Assembly (NCBI RefSeq): GCF_018531145.1
Contig: NZ_JAHDSZ010000004.1
Coordinates: forward strand, 1-64,000
Reading direction: 5' to 3'
DNA: 64,000 nucleotides
Origin: Canibacter zhuwentaonis
Lineage (GTDB): Bacteria; Actinomycetota; Actinomycetes; Actinomycetales; Microbacteriaceae
The notes beneath the pieces are model-generated. The model saw nothing but the letters and a program-made list of their open reading frames with translations. It was not told where the DNA came from and made no database searches. Positions 8,752-17,638 of the stretch are shown here, piece by piece (the first letter of the stretch is position 1; every line of letters begins with the position of its first letter). A program made the translations under genes and the position numbers.

Positions 8752-9801
8752 CTAGAGCACGAACCCTCTAATAAGTTCATCACCGTCGAGCAGTGTACGC
8801 TCAACTCGCTGCAGCCGCAGCATTTCAATGATACTGGCAACCCCGATGTCTGTGAGCGCCGTGCCAGCGCCGCCGAGCAGGGTGGGGCTCTGGTATATCA
8901 GCACCTCCGAAACCAGATTTTCCCGAAAAAACGCGCTTATCAGAGCCGGTCCGCCCTCGAGCAGCACTGAGTTAATGCCGTGCCGCTGCATATCTTGCAG
9001 GTGTGCGCGCAAATCTGCACCGCTATACTGCAGCGGATCTGCCGCTCCCGCGATGGTTTTAAGCGCCGGATGCTCTCGCACCCGAGCAGTTGCGGGGATT
9101 TTGGTCGCGCTGAAAACAACCGGCAACGGCTGCTGCCGCGCCGACACCAGCAGTTCACCGGCGCTGTTTCTTGCCGTTAGCGCCGGATTATCTGCGCGCA
9201 GCGTGCCACCACCAACGGCGATCGCGTCAAAGCGCGCGCGCTGCTGGTGCACGTTAGCGCGCGCGGCAGCACCCGTTATCCACTTGCTGCTGCCATCCGC
9301 CGCGAAAACCCGCCCGTCAAGACTCTGCGCCCACTTCGCCGTGACCTTCGGCAGTGTAATATTTTTGGCGAGCCACTGCTGCCAGTTGGCCAGCAGCGAG
9401 TCTGTTTGCACGCTTAAAACACCGCCCTGCGTTTTAATTCCGGCGCGTTGCAGGGTTGCTGCCCCGCCACCTGAGCGCCGCCCGGGGTCAGTGCTGCCGT
9501 AAACAACCCGCGCCACACCGGCGGCTATCACCGCATCCGTGCACGGGGGCGTTTCACCGTGATGGTTGCACGGCTCCATCGTCACAACCAGGGTCGCGCC
9601 GGGCGCTTTGTAATCAAGCAGCTCGAGCGCCTTAATTTCCGCGTGAGCCGTTCCCGCCCCGGCGTGATATCCGGTCGCCAGAGTGTTGCCCTGCGCGTCT
9701 AAAATAACGCACCCCACCTGCGGGTTTAGCCCTGCGCTTGGACCCTTAGCGGCCGCAGCGAGAGCATCCCGCATCGCAGTCTCTAACACGCAGTCTGGCA
9801 A
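8752..9801 (-). CDS. ribD: bifunctional riboflavin deaminase/reductase
   Basis: Carries out the deamination and ribosyl reduction steps after GTP ring opening. The N-terminal cytidine-deaminase-like domain (about 1-145) has the zinc ligands H53-A-E55 and C78/C87 in PCNHHGETPPC. The C-terminal reductase domain (about 147-349) has the KWAQSLDGR motif and the ITG, RADNP and LLEGG pieces expected for NADPH binding. The reading starts at TTG 9801, 15 bases after the trpS stop; a later ATG at 9774 is possible. No FMN riboswitch could be seen upstream, so expression probably follows the trpS transcript. Confidence 0.95.
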   Translation of the reverse strand: MPDCVLETAMRDALAAAAKGPSAGLNPQVGCVILDAQGNTLATGYHAGAGTAHAEIKALELLDYKAPGATLVVTMEPCNHHGETPPCTDAVIAAGVARVVYGSTDPGRRSGGGAATLQRAGIKTQGGVLSVQTDSLLANWQQWLAKNITLPKVTAKWAQSLDGRVFAADGSSKWITGAAARANVHQQRARFDAIAVGGGTLRADNPALTARNSAGELLVSARQQPLPVVFSATKIPATARVREHPALKTIAGAADPLQYSGADLRAHLQDMQRHGINSVLLEGGPALISAFFRENLVSEVLIYQSPTLLGGAGTALTDIGVASIIEMLRLQRVERTLLDGDELIRGFVL

Positions 9802-9816
9802 TACTATCTCGCTTGT

Positions 9817-10818
<1,002 letters not shown>

Positions 10819-10837
10819 TTAAGTCCTGCTTTAGAAA

Positions 10838-11683
10838 TTAGATTTTATAGTCTGCTATCACCGGAGCGTGATCTGACCAGCGCGCATCATAGTTTGGATA
10901 TCGTGCAACTTTATAGTCAACAACCACCGCCGCCAAAGCGGGAGTTACCACGTGATAGTCAATTCTCCAGCCGGTGTCGTTATCAAATGCCTGCCCGCGA
11001 TTTGACCACCAGGTATAGGGGCCGTCTACTTCGCCAGCGTATTTACGCCCCACATCGGTGTATCCAAGCCCCGTTTTCACAGTTCCGTCTACGCACGTTA
11101 TGTCTTCGCCTTTTGCACCAAAAAATGCGTCAAAATAGCTTCGCTCGGCAGGCAAAAAGCCACTTTTTTTGCAATTTCCGCGCCAGTTTTTAATATCAAG
11201 TTCGCGGTGCCCCACGTTTAAATCACCAACTATCGCAACGTAATCTGTAACACTGTAAAGCTCATTCAAGCGTGCAGTCATCGCCTCGAACATCGCCCAT
11301 TTTTGCTCCTGCCTTGGTGTATCCACCTCACCAGAGTGCATATAAACGCTCACAACCGTTACCGTTTTATCACCTATTTGATAATCCGCCTCAAGCCATC
11401 TACCACCCGCTGCCGCCGCTTCACCACCAATTCCACGTCTTACAAGCAGAGGTTTTGTTTTGCTTAACAACGCCACTCCGGCACGACCTTTTTCCTCAGC
11501 TTCATCGTGTTCAATATGCCAGCACGAATTAACTAATTCAATAAGCTGCTCCGTTGTAGCACGCACTTCTTGTAGCGCAACCACATCGGCTGCGCATTCA
11601 CTAAGCCAATCTGCCATGCCTTTGCGGTAGGCGGCACGCACACCGTTAACATTAACCGAAGCTAAACGAAACTGCTCTGACAT
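10838..11683 (-). CDS. xthA: exodeoxyribonuclease III
   Basis: AP endonuclease and 3'-5' exonuclease of base-excision repair. The 281-residue protein has the exonuclease/endonuclease/phosphatase fold motifs in order: LASVNVNGVRAA, LQEVR, SVYMHSG, GDLNVGHRELD, WRIDYHVVTP and WSDHAPVIADY, containing the metal-binding Glu, Asn/Asp pair and catalytic His. It is the first gene of the xthA-trpS-rib run; a parS site sits 50 bases before its start. Confidence 0.95.
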   Translation of the reverse strand: MSEQFRLASVNVNGVRAAYRKGMADWLSECAADVVALQEVRATTEQLIELVNSCWHIEHDEAEEKGRAGVALLSKTKPLLVRRGIGGEAAAAGGRWLEADYQIGDKTVTVVSVYMHSGEVDTPRQEQKWAMFEAMTARLNELYSVTDYVAIVGDLNVGHRELDIKNWRGNCKKSGFLPAERSYFDAFFGAKGEDITCVDGTVKTGLGYTDVGRKYAGEVDGPYTWWSNRGQAFDNDTGWRIDYHVVTPALAAVVVDYKVARYPNYDARWSDHAPVIADYKI

Positions 11684-11733
11684 ACGGTTAATTCTACCCG
11701 TGTCTTGCTTGAAAAAAGAACAAGAACCGCTTA

Positions 11734-11749
11734 TGTTTCACGTGAAACA
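11734..11749. promoter_or_regulatory. parS site 1
   Basis: Perfect TGTTTCACGTGAAACA, the ParB-binding palindrome. The dyad symmetry extends to 11729-11754. It lies in the gap before xthA and marks the left limit of the visible parS cluster. Confidence 0.97.
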
Positions 11750-11933
11750 TAAGCAATGATTTCTAAGTTGTTATCTGCGCTCTGGTATTAATTCACCCAC
11801 ACAAAAAGTCCACCAACCACAAACCCCTGAAAACACCTAATCAAACAGCGTTTGCAATGGTTCAATATCTGTCACACACCGCGCATCTGCTAAGACTACC
11901 CACCCAGCCACTTGAGGGAGATAAATAGCTCCC

Positions 11934-12116
11934 TCAACGTTTCCGCAGCAGAACAGCAGCGACCGCGCAGCCGACACCCAGCAGCACCAAGGACACAGTA
12001 TTCGCGAAACCGGTTATATCACTAACCACGTGCCGAGACCACAGCAGCCCAAAGACTCCTCCCGCGAGCAAAAACAACACCGCAACACCCAACAAAATTT
12101 TTGAAATTTTTGACAT
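11934..12116 (-). CDS. small two-helix membrane protein of the RiPP-like operon
   Basis: A 60-residue protein (MSKISKILLG...) with two hydrophobic helices (about 5-25 and 34-54) and a basic end (LLRKR). The ATG at 12116 is preceded by a GGGAAG purine run; a longer frame to 12146 would overlap the next gene. It is the last gene of the run from 17158 to 11934, 13 bases after the ABC permease. Its size and position are like those of bacteriocin immunity proteins, but this is inference from context. A 9-bp dyad (11912-11920 with 11929-11937) overlaps the stop codon and may act in termination, although no T tract follows. Confidence 0.6.
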   Translation of the reverse strand: MSKISKILLGVAVLFLLAGGVFGLLWSRHVVSDITGFANTVSLVLLGVGCAVAAVLLRKR

Positions 12117-12129
12117 GGCTTCCCTATTC

Positions 12130-12813
12130 CTACTTCCCAATCTCAATCAATCCTTGCCGCGACAGCCACCGCAAAACAAGTATAAAGCACGCCACAGTCG
12201 CAAGCACCGCAGAACCTGTAACGGACACAAGCACAATGAGTGATACACCCTGGGGCGAGTTAGCAAAACTGTTGACGCTCAACATAGAAAGACAGAATGC
12301 AACGAGCAGAGCTGTAGCGTCATTACTCCAGAAGACACCTGCCAGCAACGACAACAGATACAGCGCCGAAGCCAGTAGCCCGGTAAGCCCCGCAGCCACC
12401 ACAATCATCACCACAAACTCGCTTTCTGCCTGCAGCACTGTGAGAATCACCGCAGAGCCGCCCATTAACACGAGCAGGTTGGTCAACACGGAAGGCCAAG
12501 CTACGCTCATAACATCACGCGCGACGTAGTACCCAGCAGTGCGCGGATACGACAGATACATTGACCGATAACGCTTGTGATACAGGGTGAGTATGCCTTT
12601 GCGCTGCCAGAAAGTATCGGTAACCGTGAACACCCAGGCGCAAATGGCAAACGAAATAAACCAGGCTAACGGAGCAGTGACAATATTGCTCTCTGCTGCA
12701 AGCGAAAGCACCACACCAAAAAAGACAATCGCGAAGGCGAACACCCCAAGGCGCAGGGCAACCATAATTATCAGATGCTTGCGTGTCAGCCGCATCGGAT
12801 AGGTGATATTCAT
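12130..12813 (-). CDS. ABC-2-like permease subunit (transporter B)
   Basis: A 227-residue membrane protein with six hydrophobic segments (about 12-40, 46-64, 100-125, 132-160, 165-185 and 190-220). A short soluble loop with TFWQRKGILTLYHKRYRSMYLSYPRT lies near 65-90, resembling the coupling region of small ABC-2 permeases. It overlaps the upstream ATPase gene by four bases (12810-12813), so the pair is translationally coupled and most likely forms one transporter. It may expel a peptide product or protect the producer; the cargo is not shown. Confidence 0.7.
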   Translation of the reverse strand: MNITYPMRLTRKHLIIMVALRLGVFAFAIVFFGVVLSLAAESNIVTAPLAWFISFAICAWVFTVTDTFWQRKGILTLYHKRYRSMYLSYPRTAGYYVARDVMSVAWPSVLTNLLVLMGGSAVILTVLQAESEFVVMIVVAAGLTGLLASALYLLSLLAGVFWSNDATALLVAFCLSMLSVNSFANSPQGVSLIVLVSVTGSAVLATVACFILVLRWLSRQGLIEIGK

Positions 12814-13460
12814 GTGCGCTCCCTCACTGAAGTGTTGTCAATCATAAAAGTTGTATGCCTCACGCCCGCAAACATGGTTGGGTCATGCGTAACGATCAGG
12901 CTAATCCGACCTTCTGCCGCGTGGCTGTCAAGTATTTTAACAAGCAGTGTTTTGCTCTCAGCGTCTAGGGAATTTTCTGGCTCGTCAAGCAGCAACAGGC
13001 TTGGGGAATTAATCCATGCGCGCGCCAGCGCCAAACGCATCCGTTGTCCTGCAGACAGGCTTTCTGTCGCAGTATCAATCTGCTGTGTAAGATCAAAACG
13101 CTCAAGCGTTTCTGCTACTGAAACGCGCTGAGAAAAATGCGCCGCGTGATATTCTAGAGTTTTACGACAGGTCATACCTGGATAAAACACCGGATCACCA
13201 ATCAACGCACCCATATCCTCACGCGGATATCTCAATGGTGACTCTTTGCTAGGTGCCGCAGGCGATACCGCAAACGTGACGCGACCTGCGCTTGGTCGCA
13301 ACATACCCGCAACAACTTTCAAAAGAGTCGTTTTGCCAGACCCGTTCGCCCCGGTAAGCAACACAGTATCACCAGCAGACAAAGAGAGAGAAATATTCTT
13401 TAAAATCTGTTTGCCATTTACCGCACAAGACAAAGAGTCAACTTCAACACGTCCGATCAT
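12810..13460 (-). CDS. ABC transporter ATPase (transporter B)
   Basis: A 216-residue stand-alone nucleotide-binding domain: Walker A GANGSGKTT (about 37-45), a signature changed to LSAGQR (about 135), Walker B LLLLDEPENSLD and the H-loop in IVTHDP. Four-base overlaps on both sides join it to the permeases at 12130-12813 and 13457-14206. With its downstream permease it forms the second of two ABC systems in the operon. Confidence 0.85.
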   Translation of the reverse strand: MIGRVEVDSLSCAVNGKQILKNISLSLSAGDTVLLTGANGSGKTTLLKVVAGMLRPSAGRVTFAVSPAAPSKESPLRYPREDMGALIGDPVFYPGMTCRKTLEYHAAHFSQRVSVAETLERFDLTQQIDTATESLSAGQRMRLALARAWINSPSLLLLDEPENSLDAESKTLLVKILDSHAAEGRISLIVTHDPTMFAGVRHTTFMIDNTSVRERT

Positions 13461-14206
13461 TCTCTCTTCCTCAGTCTACTAATAGCTAACACAAAAGGCG
13501 CAACAAACCAGAAAAATAGAACGGAAAAGTCTCGCCATAATTCTGTATAGGTAACGTTTAATAATCCCTGAGACCATTCCAGAACTCGTAAACCAGGATA
13601 AAACGGTAGTAGCCAGTGAATTAAAACTAACCAATCAGGAAGCCTGTCGGCCGGATACAAAAGCGGCGTAAATAAAAATGCGATCAGGGCCAACGCTTGA
13701 CTAAGGAGCTGAACAAGCCCAAGTTTAAAATAGAGAGCCAACACGATACCAAGACCTACATAAATACAAACCAAAAGCATCGCGAATAGAAATGACTCTA
13801 AGCGAATTGGTGGAAGATTACGAAACTTTAACATAGCCACGAAAAAGCTAATGACAAATCCAAGCGATGACATAATTAACCAAACAAAAAGCTCAGATAA
13901 AAAGATCGTAGATCGACGAACAGGCAATGTTTTTACATAATCTACGTATCCGCTCAAATTGCTTTCGGAAATAATTTGGGGGCAAATAGAAAGACCGATT
14001 ATTATTGAGCTCAGTAACCAGACAGAACACAAAGTCTTACCACTGGTAATTGGTGATGAATCTTGAGAATGACCAGCAATTAAAGGTAATCCCCAAAAAA
14101 CTGCAAGACTAAAAAGTATTTGAACACCGGGGAGTACAACCCATAAAGCTTTGTATCGTAGGAAAGTAAACCATAGGATGCCCACGATTTGGTTGGCTGA
14201 AGTCAT
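13457..14206 (-). CDS. ABC-2-type permease subunit (transporter A)
   Basis: A 249-residue protein with six predicted membrane helices (about 17-40, 58-78, 103-128, 135-165, 170-190 and 222-243) and no soluble domain, as in ABC-2 permeases for drugs or peptides. Its start overlaps the stop of the ATPase at 14203 by four bases. The sequence is visibly richer in A+T than the rib genes nearby. Cargo is unknown; peptide export or self-protection fits the context. Confidence 0.75.
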   Translation of the reverse strand: MTSANQIVGILWFTFLRYKALWVVLPGVQILFSLAVFWGLPLIAGHSQDSSPITSGKTLCSVWLLSSIIIGLSICPQIISESNLSGYVDYVKTLPVRRSTIFLSELFVWLIMSSLGFVISFFVAMLKFRNLPPIRLESFLFAMLLVCIYVGLGIVLALYFKLGLVQLLSQALALIAFLFTPLLYPADRLPDWLVLIHWLLPFYPGLRVLEWSQGLLNVTYTELWRDFSVLFFWFVAPFVLAISRLRKRE

Positions 14207-15135
14207 TTTTCCAGCTCCCTTGTATTGAGCGCCTGCAAGCTTTCATAAATGTCGGCAAATCGGGGAGTAAAAGCAGCATTAAAATCGTGGATAGTTCCGG
14301 CGGTCATTTGATTCTCTATGGATCCCAAAAAAGAAATGATATCTTTTCGAGGAACGATATAAACAACTTTGTTTCCGACAGCCTCGGAGATATAATTCTT
14401 AGAATAATCCGGAATAAACCGAGTGTCGTAGACCACCTCAAAACGAACGTTATCGGTAAGTTTAGAAAGACTCTTTGTTTGACCGGAATAAACCAACTCT
14501 CCGTTATTAAGAACCAGAACATGGGAGGAATTAGCATCAATTTCATCCAAGTTGTGAGAGGTGACTATAAAAGTTCTCCCTTTATCGGTTTGAGTTCGCA
14601 AGAAATCCCACATTAAGGAACGTCGCTCAGGGTCAACATCATTAGTTGGCTCATCCAAGAGGGTGTAAGAAGCCCCTTGGATAAGAGCCATTCCCAGTGA
14701 CACAAGACGAAGTACGCCCCCGCTAAGGCTCTCTGAAGGAGATTTTGCCCAAGCGTCAAGTTTAAGAGCCTCGAAATATTCTGCAATGTTGCTTCGTGCT
14801 TGATTTCGAGATATTCCCCGAATCATAGCAGCGCTCATTAGAGCTTCCTGGGGCGTGACTCCACGCAAATAAGCATAGCTTTGAGTCATAAACGCGAAAG
14901 TTTCACGACATTTATTTGGGTGGCGCAAAATATTTTGTCCAGAATCTATACGAACTTCACCGTAACTGGGTTTGATATTTCCTGAGAGGATTCCCATCAA
15001 AGTCGATTTGCCAGCCCCATTATGTCCAGTCAAACCGATAATGTTACCGTCCTCACTCGACCAGCTGACTGAACGTAAGGCATATTTTCTTGATAGCCTG
15101 TAACGCTTACTAACCTCAAGTATCTCTAGAGCCAT
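14203..15135 (-). CDS. ABC transporter ATPase (transporter A)
   Basis: A 310-residue ATPase of the ABC-2 (CcmA/BcrA-like) group: Walker A GHNGAGKSTL (about 36-45), Q-loop near MTQSYAYLRG, signature LSGGVLRL (about 138), Walker B YTLLDEPTNDVDPE, H-loop TSHN. About 90 residues follow the ATPase core, as in BcrA-like exporters. It overlaps the M50-like gene by ten bases and its own permease gene by four, so all belong to one operon. Confidence 0.88.
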   Translation of the reverse strand: MALEILEVSKRYRLSRKYALRSVSWSSEDGNIIGLTGHNGAGKSTLMGILSGNIKPSYGEVRIDSGQNILRHPNKCRETFAFMTQSYAYLRGVTPQEALMSAAMIRGISRNQARSNIAEYFEALKLDAWAKSPSESLSGGVLRLVSLGMALIQGASYTLLDEPTNDVDPERRSLMWDFLRTQTDKGRTFIVTSHNLDEIDANSSHVLVLNNGELVYSGQTKSLSKLTDNVRFEVVYDTRFIPDYSKNYISEAVGNKVVYIVPRKDIISFLGSIENQMTAGTIHDFNAAFTPRFADIYESLQALNTRELEK

Positions 15136-15896
15136 CTGAAACCTCCTTGGGGTAAATCAACCAGGAGCGGAAACACCCAGCAAGCAAGGTAAATGGTATC
15201 ACAAAAAATAGCAAGACCAGATCTAACACGCCAATCTAACCTATGCAGAAACCCCTCGGGCTTGTCTAACAAAAAATTAATTGTTAGTGCAACATCTCGT
15301 TTTGCAAAAATATTGAATTGCCATAGTATTCGAAAGACTAAAACTGACCAAACAAACAAGGCAAATTGGATGCCTGTAGTTAAAAAGAATAAAACAGCGA
15401 CGCCCGCCAAGGCAAAGTCCAGAGCTATCCCCAAAAGCAATGCGTCTATAGCACAGAGTTTAGGCCACGACCAAATATGATTAAGCTTTGTTCGCATTAC
15501 AAAAGTTATAAGGTTACTAGACAGATGTATTGATCTTCCAAAAATCATGTGCATCAGTTCATGCGCCACTGTGCTCACAATAGCCACCAATACAAGTAAT
15601 AAGAAACTAATCAGTAGACTGTGGTCAAGCGAAGCCCATATCCTCGCTGAAGGCAATATGCTATGTGATAAAATAAATACCAATGTTAGGCAAAGACCTG
15701 CCGTACCGAGCAAACGAACAAGTAGGCGTGATATTTCCCAGAATATGCCTTCGGGTTGTCTAATGTCCTGGCTTTCATTCGCATCACTGTGAGAATGTTT
15801 CCAGTTGTTCCAATCCTCTAGACTATTAAAAATAAGCGGAGTCAACGATGCGTTCGTCACTACCACGCGACCATCTTTGAGAGTACGAAAACGCAT
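15126..15896 (-). CDS. M50-like membrane metalloprotease of the RiPP-like operon
   Basis: A 256-residue integral membrane protein with about six hydrophobic segments. The third carries HELMH (H112, E113, H116), the HExxH zinc site of site-2-type proteases. A later NIFAKRD segment supplies D201 at the place where peptide zinc metalloproteases of the YydH kind have N-x-x-P...D-G as third ligand. Such proteases cut modified precursor peptides within the membrane. A soluble N-terminal part of about 55 residues precedes the helices. I start it at ATG 15896, five bases after AGAGG; the TTG just before is possible. It follows the E1-like gene by eight bases. The proteolytic role is inferred. Confidence 0.7.
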   Translation of the reverse strand: MRFRTLKDGRVVVTNASLTPLIFNSLEDWNNWKHSHSDANESQDIRQPEGIFWEISRLLVRLLGTAGLCLTLVFILSHSILPSARIWASLDHSLLISFLLLVLVAIVSTVAHELMHMIFGRSIHLSSNLITFVMRTKLNHIWSWPKLCAIDALLLGIALDFALAGVAVLFFLTTGIQFALFVWSVLVFRILWQFNIFAKRDVALTINFLLDKPEGFLHRLDWRVRSGLAIFCDTIYLACWVFPLLVDLPQGGFRWL

Positions 15897-15904
15897 CAAT
15901 ACCT

Positions 15905-17032
15905 CTAGACATCCTCGTTATAGTACGAAAATATCTCCCAGTCTTCATACCTCCCATGACCGCATGTTGGGCATTTATCAAATTTTGACCAGTCGGGATG
16001 TGAAAAACTAGTGTAATTCACGTAATCTATTTCATGCTGGTGTCCCAGAGTTTTAGGTTCAGCAAAGTTTGTTACCAGCCGAACACACTCATCAACCATA
16101 ACGGATGCAATCTGCCATATTGAAGGACCATAAGCAATAGTTGGAGGCGTAAATCCAGATTCGTGAAAGCCTCTGAACTGAGCTACAAAATTTGCATCAT
16201 TTTTCGAGTAGTATAGATTCAGGCAATCGAAACAACCAGTATTCCCCGGGATTATTGTAAAAACACGACCGTGCGTAAGTTGTGTAGCTCCAAAAACGCA
16301 GGGCTTATTTAGATTCACAATTGCTTTATTAACTCTCCGTTGAGCCACAAACGGCGGCTCGTCAAGCGCGCATATAACTATATCTGCATCGCTTATAACT
16401 GCTTCAACATCACCCACTGAACTGATTCGCTTATTTACGCCTTCTACCTTCAAATCAGGATTCATATCGTTTAAAGCCGCCACAGCTGCTTCAACCTTTA
16501 GCTTTCCTATATCAGAAGACCGATATAGGAATTGTCTTCCCAGATTCGATAACTCAACTTTGTCATAATCCACAAGAGTTACCTTACCAAATCCAATACC
16601 AGAGAGGAGTGTTGCGATGTTAGACCCACCGCCGCCAAGACCCAGCAACGCTACTGTAGTTCTAGCTAATGTCTTATGCGCTATTTCTGCTTTTAAAGAA
16701 CTCCCACTAGGCTGCGCCGCGTAATATTCAACATTTGATAAATATCGCTCCGGGATGCTATCATACTCATGCTTGTCGTCTAATAGTCCGTACTGGGCGA
16801 GTATATCTAGCCCCTTGATAATATCTTGTGAAGATAGATCTGGGTGGACTAATTGGACTCGGTTAATCACATCACCTACTGAAGATCCGTCTAAAGCGTT
16901 CACGAGAGTTCTCATCTGACCTTTTGGATCTGTAAATTGTGCGGTAATGCCCAGCTGTGCCCCTATACGAAACACAGTATCCGTTAAATCATAAACAGGT
17001 AATGATTTCTTAATAAGCGGATTAGAATACAT
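15905..17032 (-). CDS. E1-like (ThiF/MccB/PaaA-type) peptide-modifying enzyme
   Basis: A 375-residue protein. Residues 1-115 form a small domain like the peptide-clamp/recognition part of MccB. Residues 116-375 are an E1-like adenylating domain: ATP loop GLGGGG (131-136), VDYDKVE with D157, SNLGRQFLY (162-170), DIGKLK, and two zinc Cys pairs (C267/C270 and C354/C357). In microcin C and pantocin A pathways such enzymes adenylate a short ribosomal peptide. Here the gene directly follows the 20-codon peptide gene, separated by a stem-loop, and precedes a metalloprotease and two ABC transporters. AAGGA stands five bases before the ATG. A role in ThiS-type sulfur transfer is less likely because no thi or moa genes adjoin it. 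Confidence 0.82.
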   Translation of the reverse strand: MYSNPLIKKSLPVYDLTDTVFRIGAQLGITAQFTDPKGQMRTLVNALDGSSVGDVINRVQLVHPDLSSQDIIKGLDILAQYGLLDDKHEYDSIPERYLSNVEYYAAQPSGSSLKAEIAHKTLARTTVALLGLGGGGSNIATLLSGIGFGKVTLVDYDKVELSNLGRQFLYRSSDIGKLKVEAAVAALNDMNPDLKVEGVNKRISSVGDVEAVISDADIVICALDEPPFVAQRRVNKAIVNLNKPCVFGATQLTHGRVFTIIPGNTGCFDCLNLYYSKNDANFVAQFRGFHESGFTPPTIAYGPSIWQIASVMVDECVRLVTNFAEPKTLGHQHEIDYVNYTSFSHPDWSKFDKCPTCGHGRYEDWEIFSYYNEDV

Positions 17033-17049
17033 AACAGTCCTTTATAACA

Positions 17050-17087
17050 GTAAGTACGGGTGTCCAAAAAAGTGAACCCGTACTTAC
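17050..17087 (-). terminator. stem-loop between peptide gene and E1-like gene
   Basis: A perfect 12-bp stem (17050-17061 with 17076-17087, GTAAGTACGGGT/ACCCGTACTTAC) closes a 14-base T-rich loop. It begins nine bases after the peptide stop and ends 18 bases before the enzyme start. No long T tract follows, so it looks like a leaky terminator or processing/stability hairpin that lets the peptide be made in excess of the enzyme. Confidence 0.7.
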
Positions 17088-17095
17088 CCTTTTAA

Positions 17096-17158
17096 TTAGA
17101 AGATGATCCACCATGCGGCGGCTTCTACCTCTTCAGCGCGTTCAACCTTCACGTCCAT
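17096..17158 (-). CDS. candidate 20-residue precursor peptide
   Basis: ATG at 17158 opens a 20-codon frame ending TAA: MDVKVERAEEVEAAAWWIIF. A near-perfect ribosome site (GAAGGAGG) lies six bases before it, and an in-frame TAA 18 bases upstream leaves no longer start. The first half is charged (Asp, Lys, Glu, Arg) and the end is hydrophobic (AAAWWIIF), as in a leader-core arrangement. It is the first gene before an MccB/PaaA-like enzyme, a protease and two exporters. The Glu-Glu pair at 9-10 recalls the Glu-Glu used by PaaA in pantocin, and the Trp-Trp recalls double-tryptophan pheromones; both are analogies only. Too short for ordinary gene callers. Confidence 0.72.
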   Translation of the reverse strand: MDVKVERAEEVEAAAWWIIF

Positions 17159-17245
17159 TTTTCCCTCCTTCGTTTACTACTTTTGATAGGGGATTGGGAG
17201 CTTTTGCAACTCCCAGCTTTATGATATCAGCCTACACAGAATTGG
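17159..17245 (-). promoter_or_regulatory. leader and putative promoter of the peptide operon
   Basis: On the minus strand TTGCGC and TATCAT lie 18 bases apart, ending near 17221, and could be -35/-10 boxes; a TTGACA farther up (near 17262) is an alternative -35. The leader holds a hairpin (TGGGAG/CTCCCA, 17195-17200 with 17210-17215) and the strong SD at about 17163-17170. Promoter boxes are by eye only. Confidence 0.45.
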
Positions 17246-17638
17246 CGCAAGCATTATTTTAATTGTCAACGTAGGGAGACTTTTGCCTAATTTGACTAGT
17301 GTGTCAATTGTTACAATATCCCGGCCATGCACTTTGCCATCACAGAGCGGACTGGAACTGTCTGTTGTGCAGAGGTAGTTCTTAGTTAGTTGCCTGACAA
17401 AAGGGTTTTTAAGCGACTTGCTGCTTAATTATTTTGCTTCCTGTTTCTAGGCGCGTCCGTAGAGAGCGCATCCGTTCTTGCCCAGTTCGATCACTGTGTG
17501 CTGCTCAGCCACTTTGAGCACATGAAAAGTGTACCGATTTACACGATCGAAGGCATGGGTATGCCAGGAAGCATACGCATACTTGCACCCCACCGCCCAG
17601 CATCTAAAAGAATATGTGCTAAAATAAGAAGTAGCTCA
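17246..17638. other. non-coding stretch, no intact gene
   Basis: About 390 bases between the peptide operon promoter and a decayed gene. Minus-strand frame 17539-17638 is open but joins no ribosome site and looks like chance. Probably remnants of older insertions near tRNA-Ala. Confidence 0.4.

Noticed and set aside
15905-17032. ThiF/MoeB of thiamine or molybdopterin synthesis
   Set aside because: No ThiS/MoaD-type carrier or thi/moa genes adjoin; the long N-terminal domain and the adjacent peptide gene fit MccB/PaaA better.
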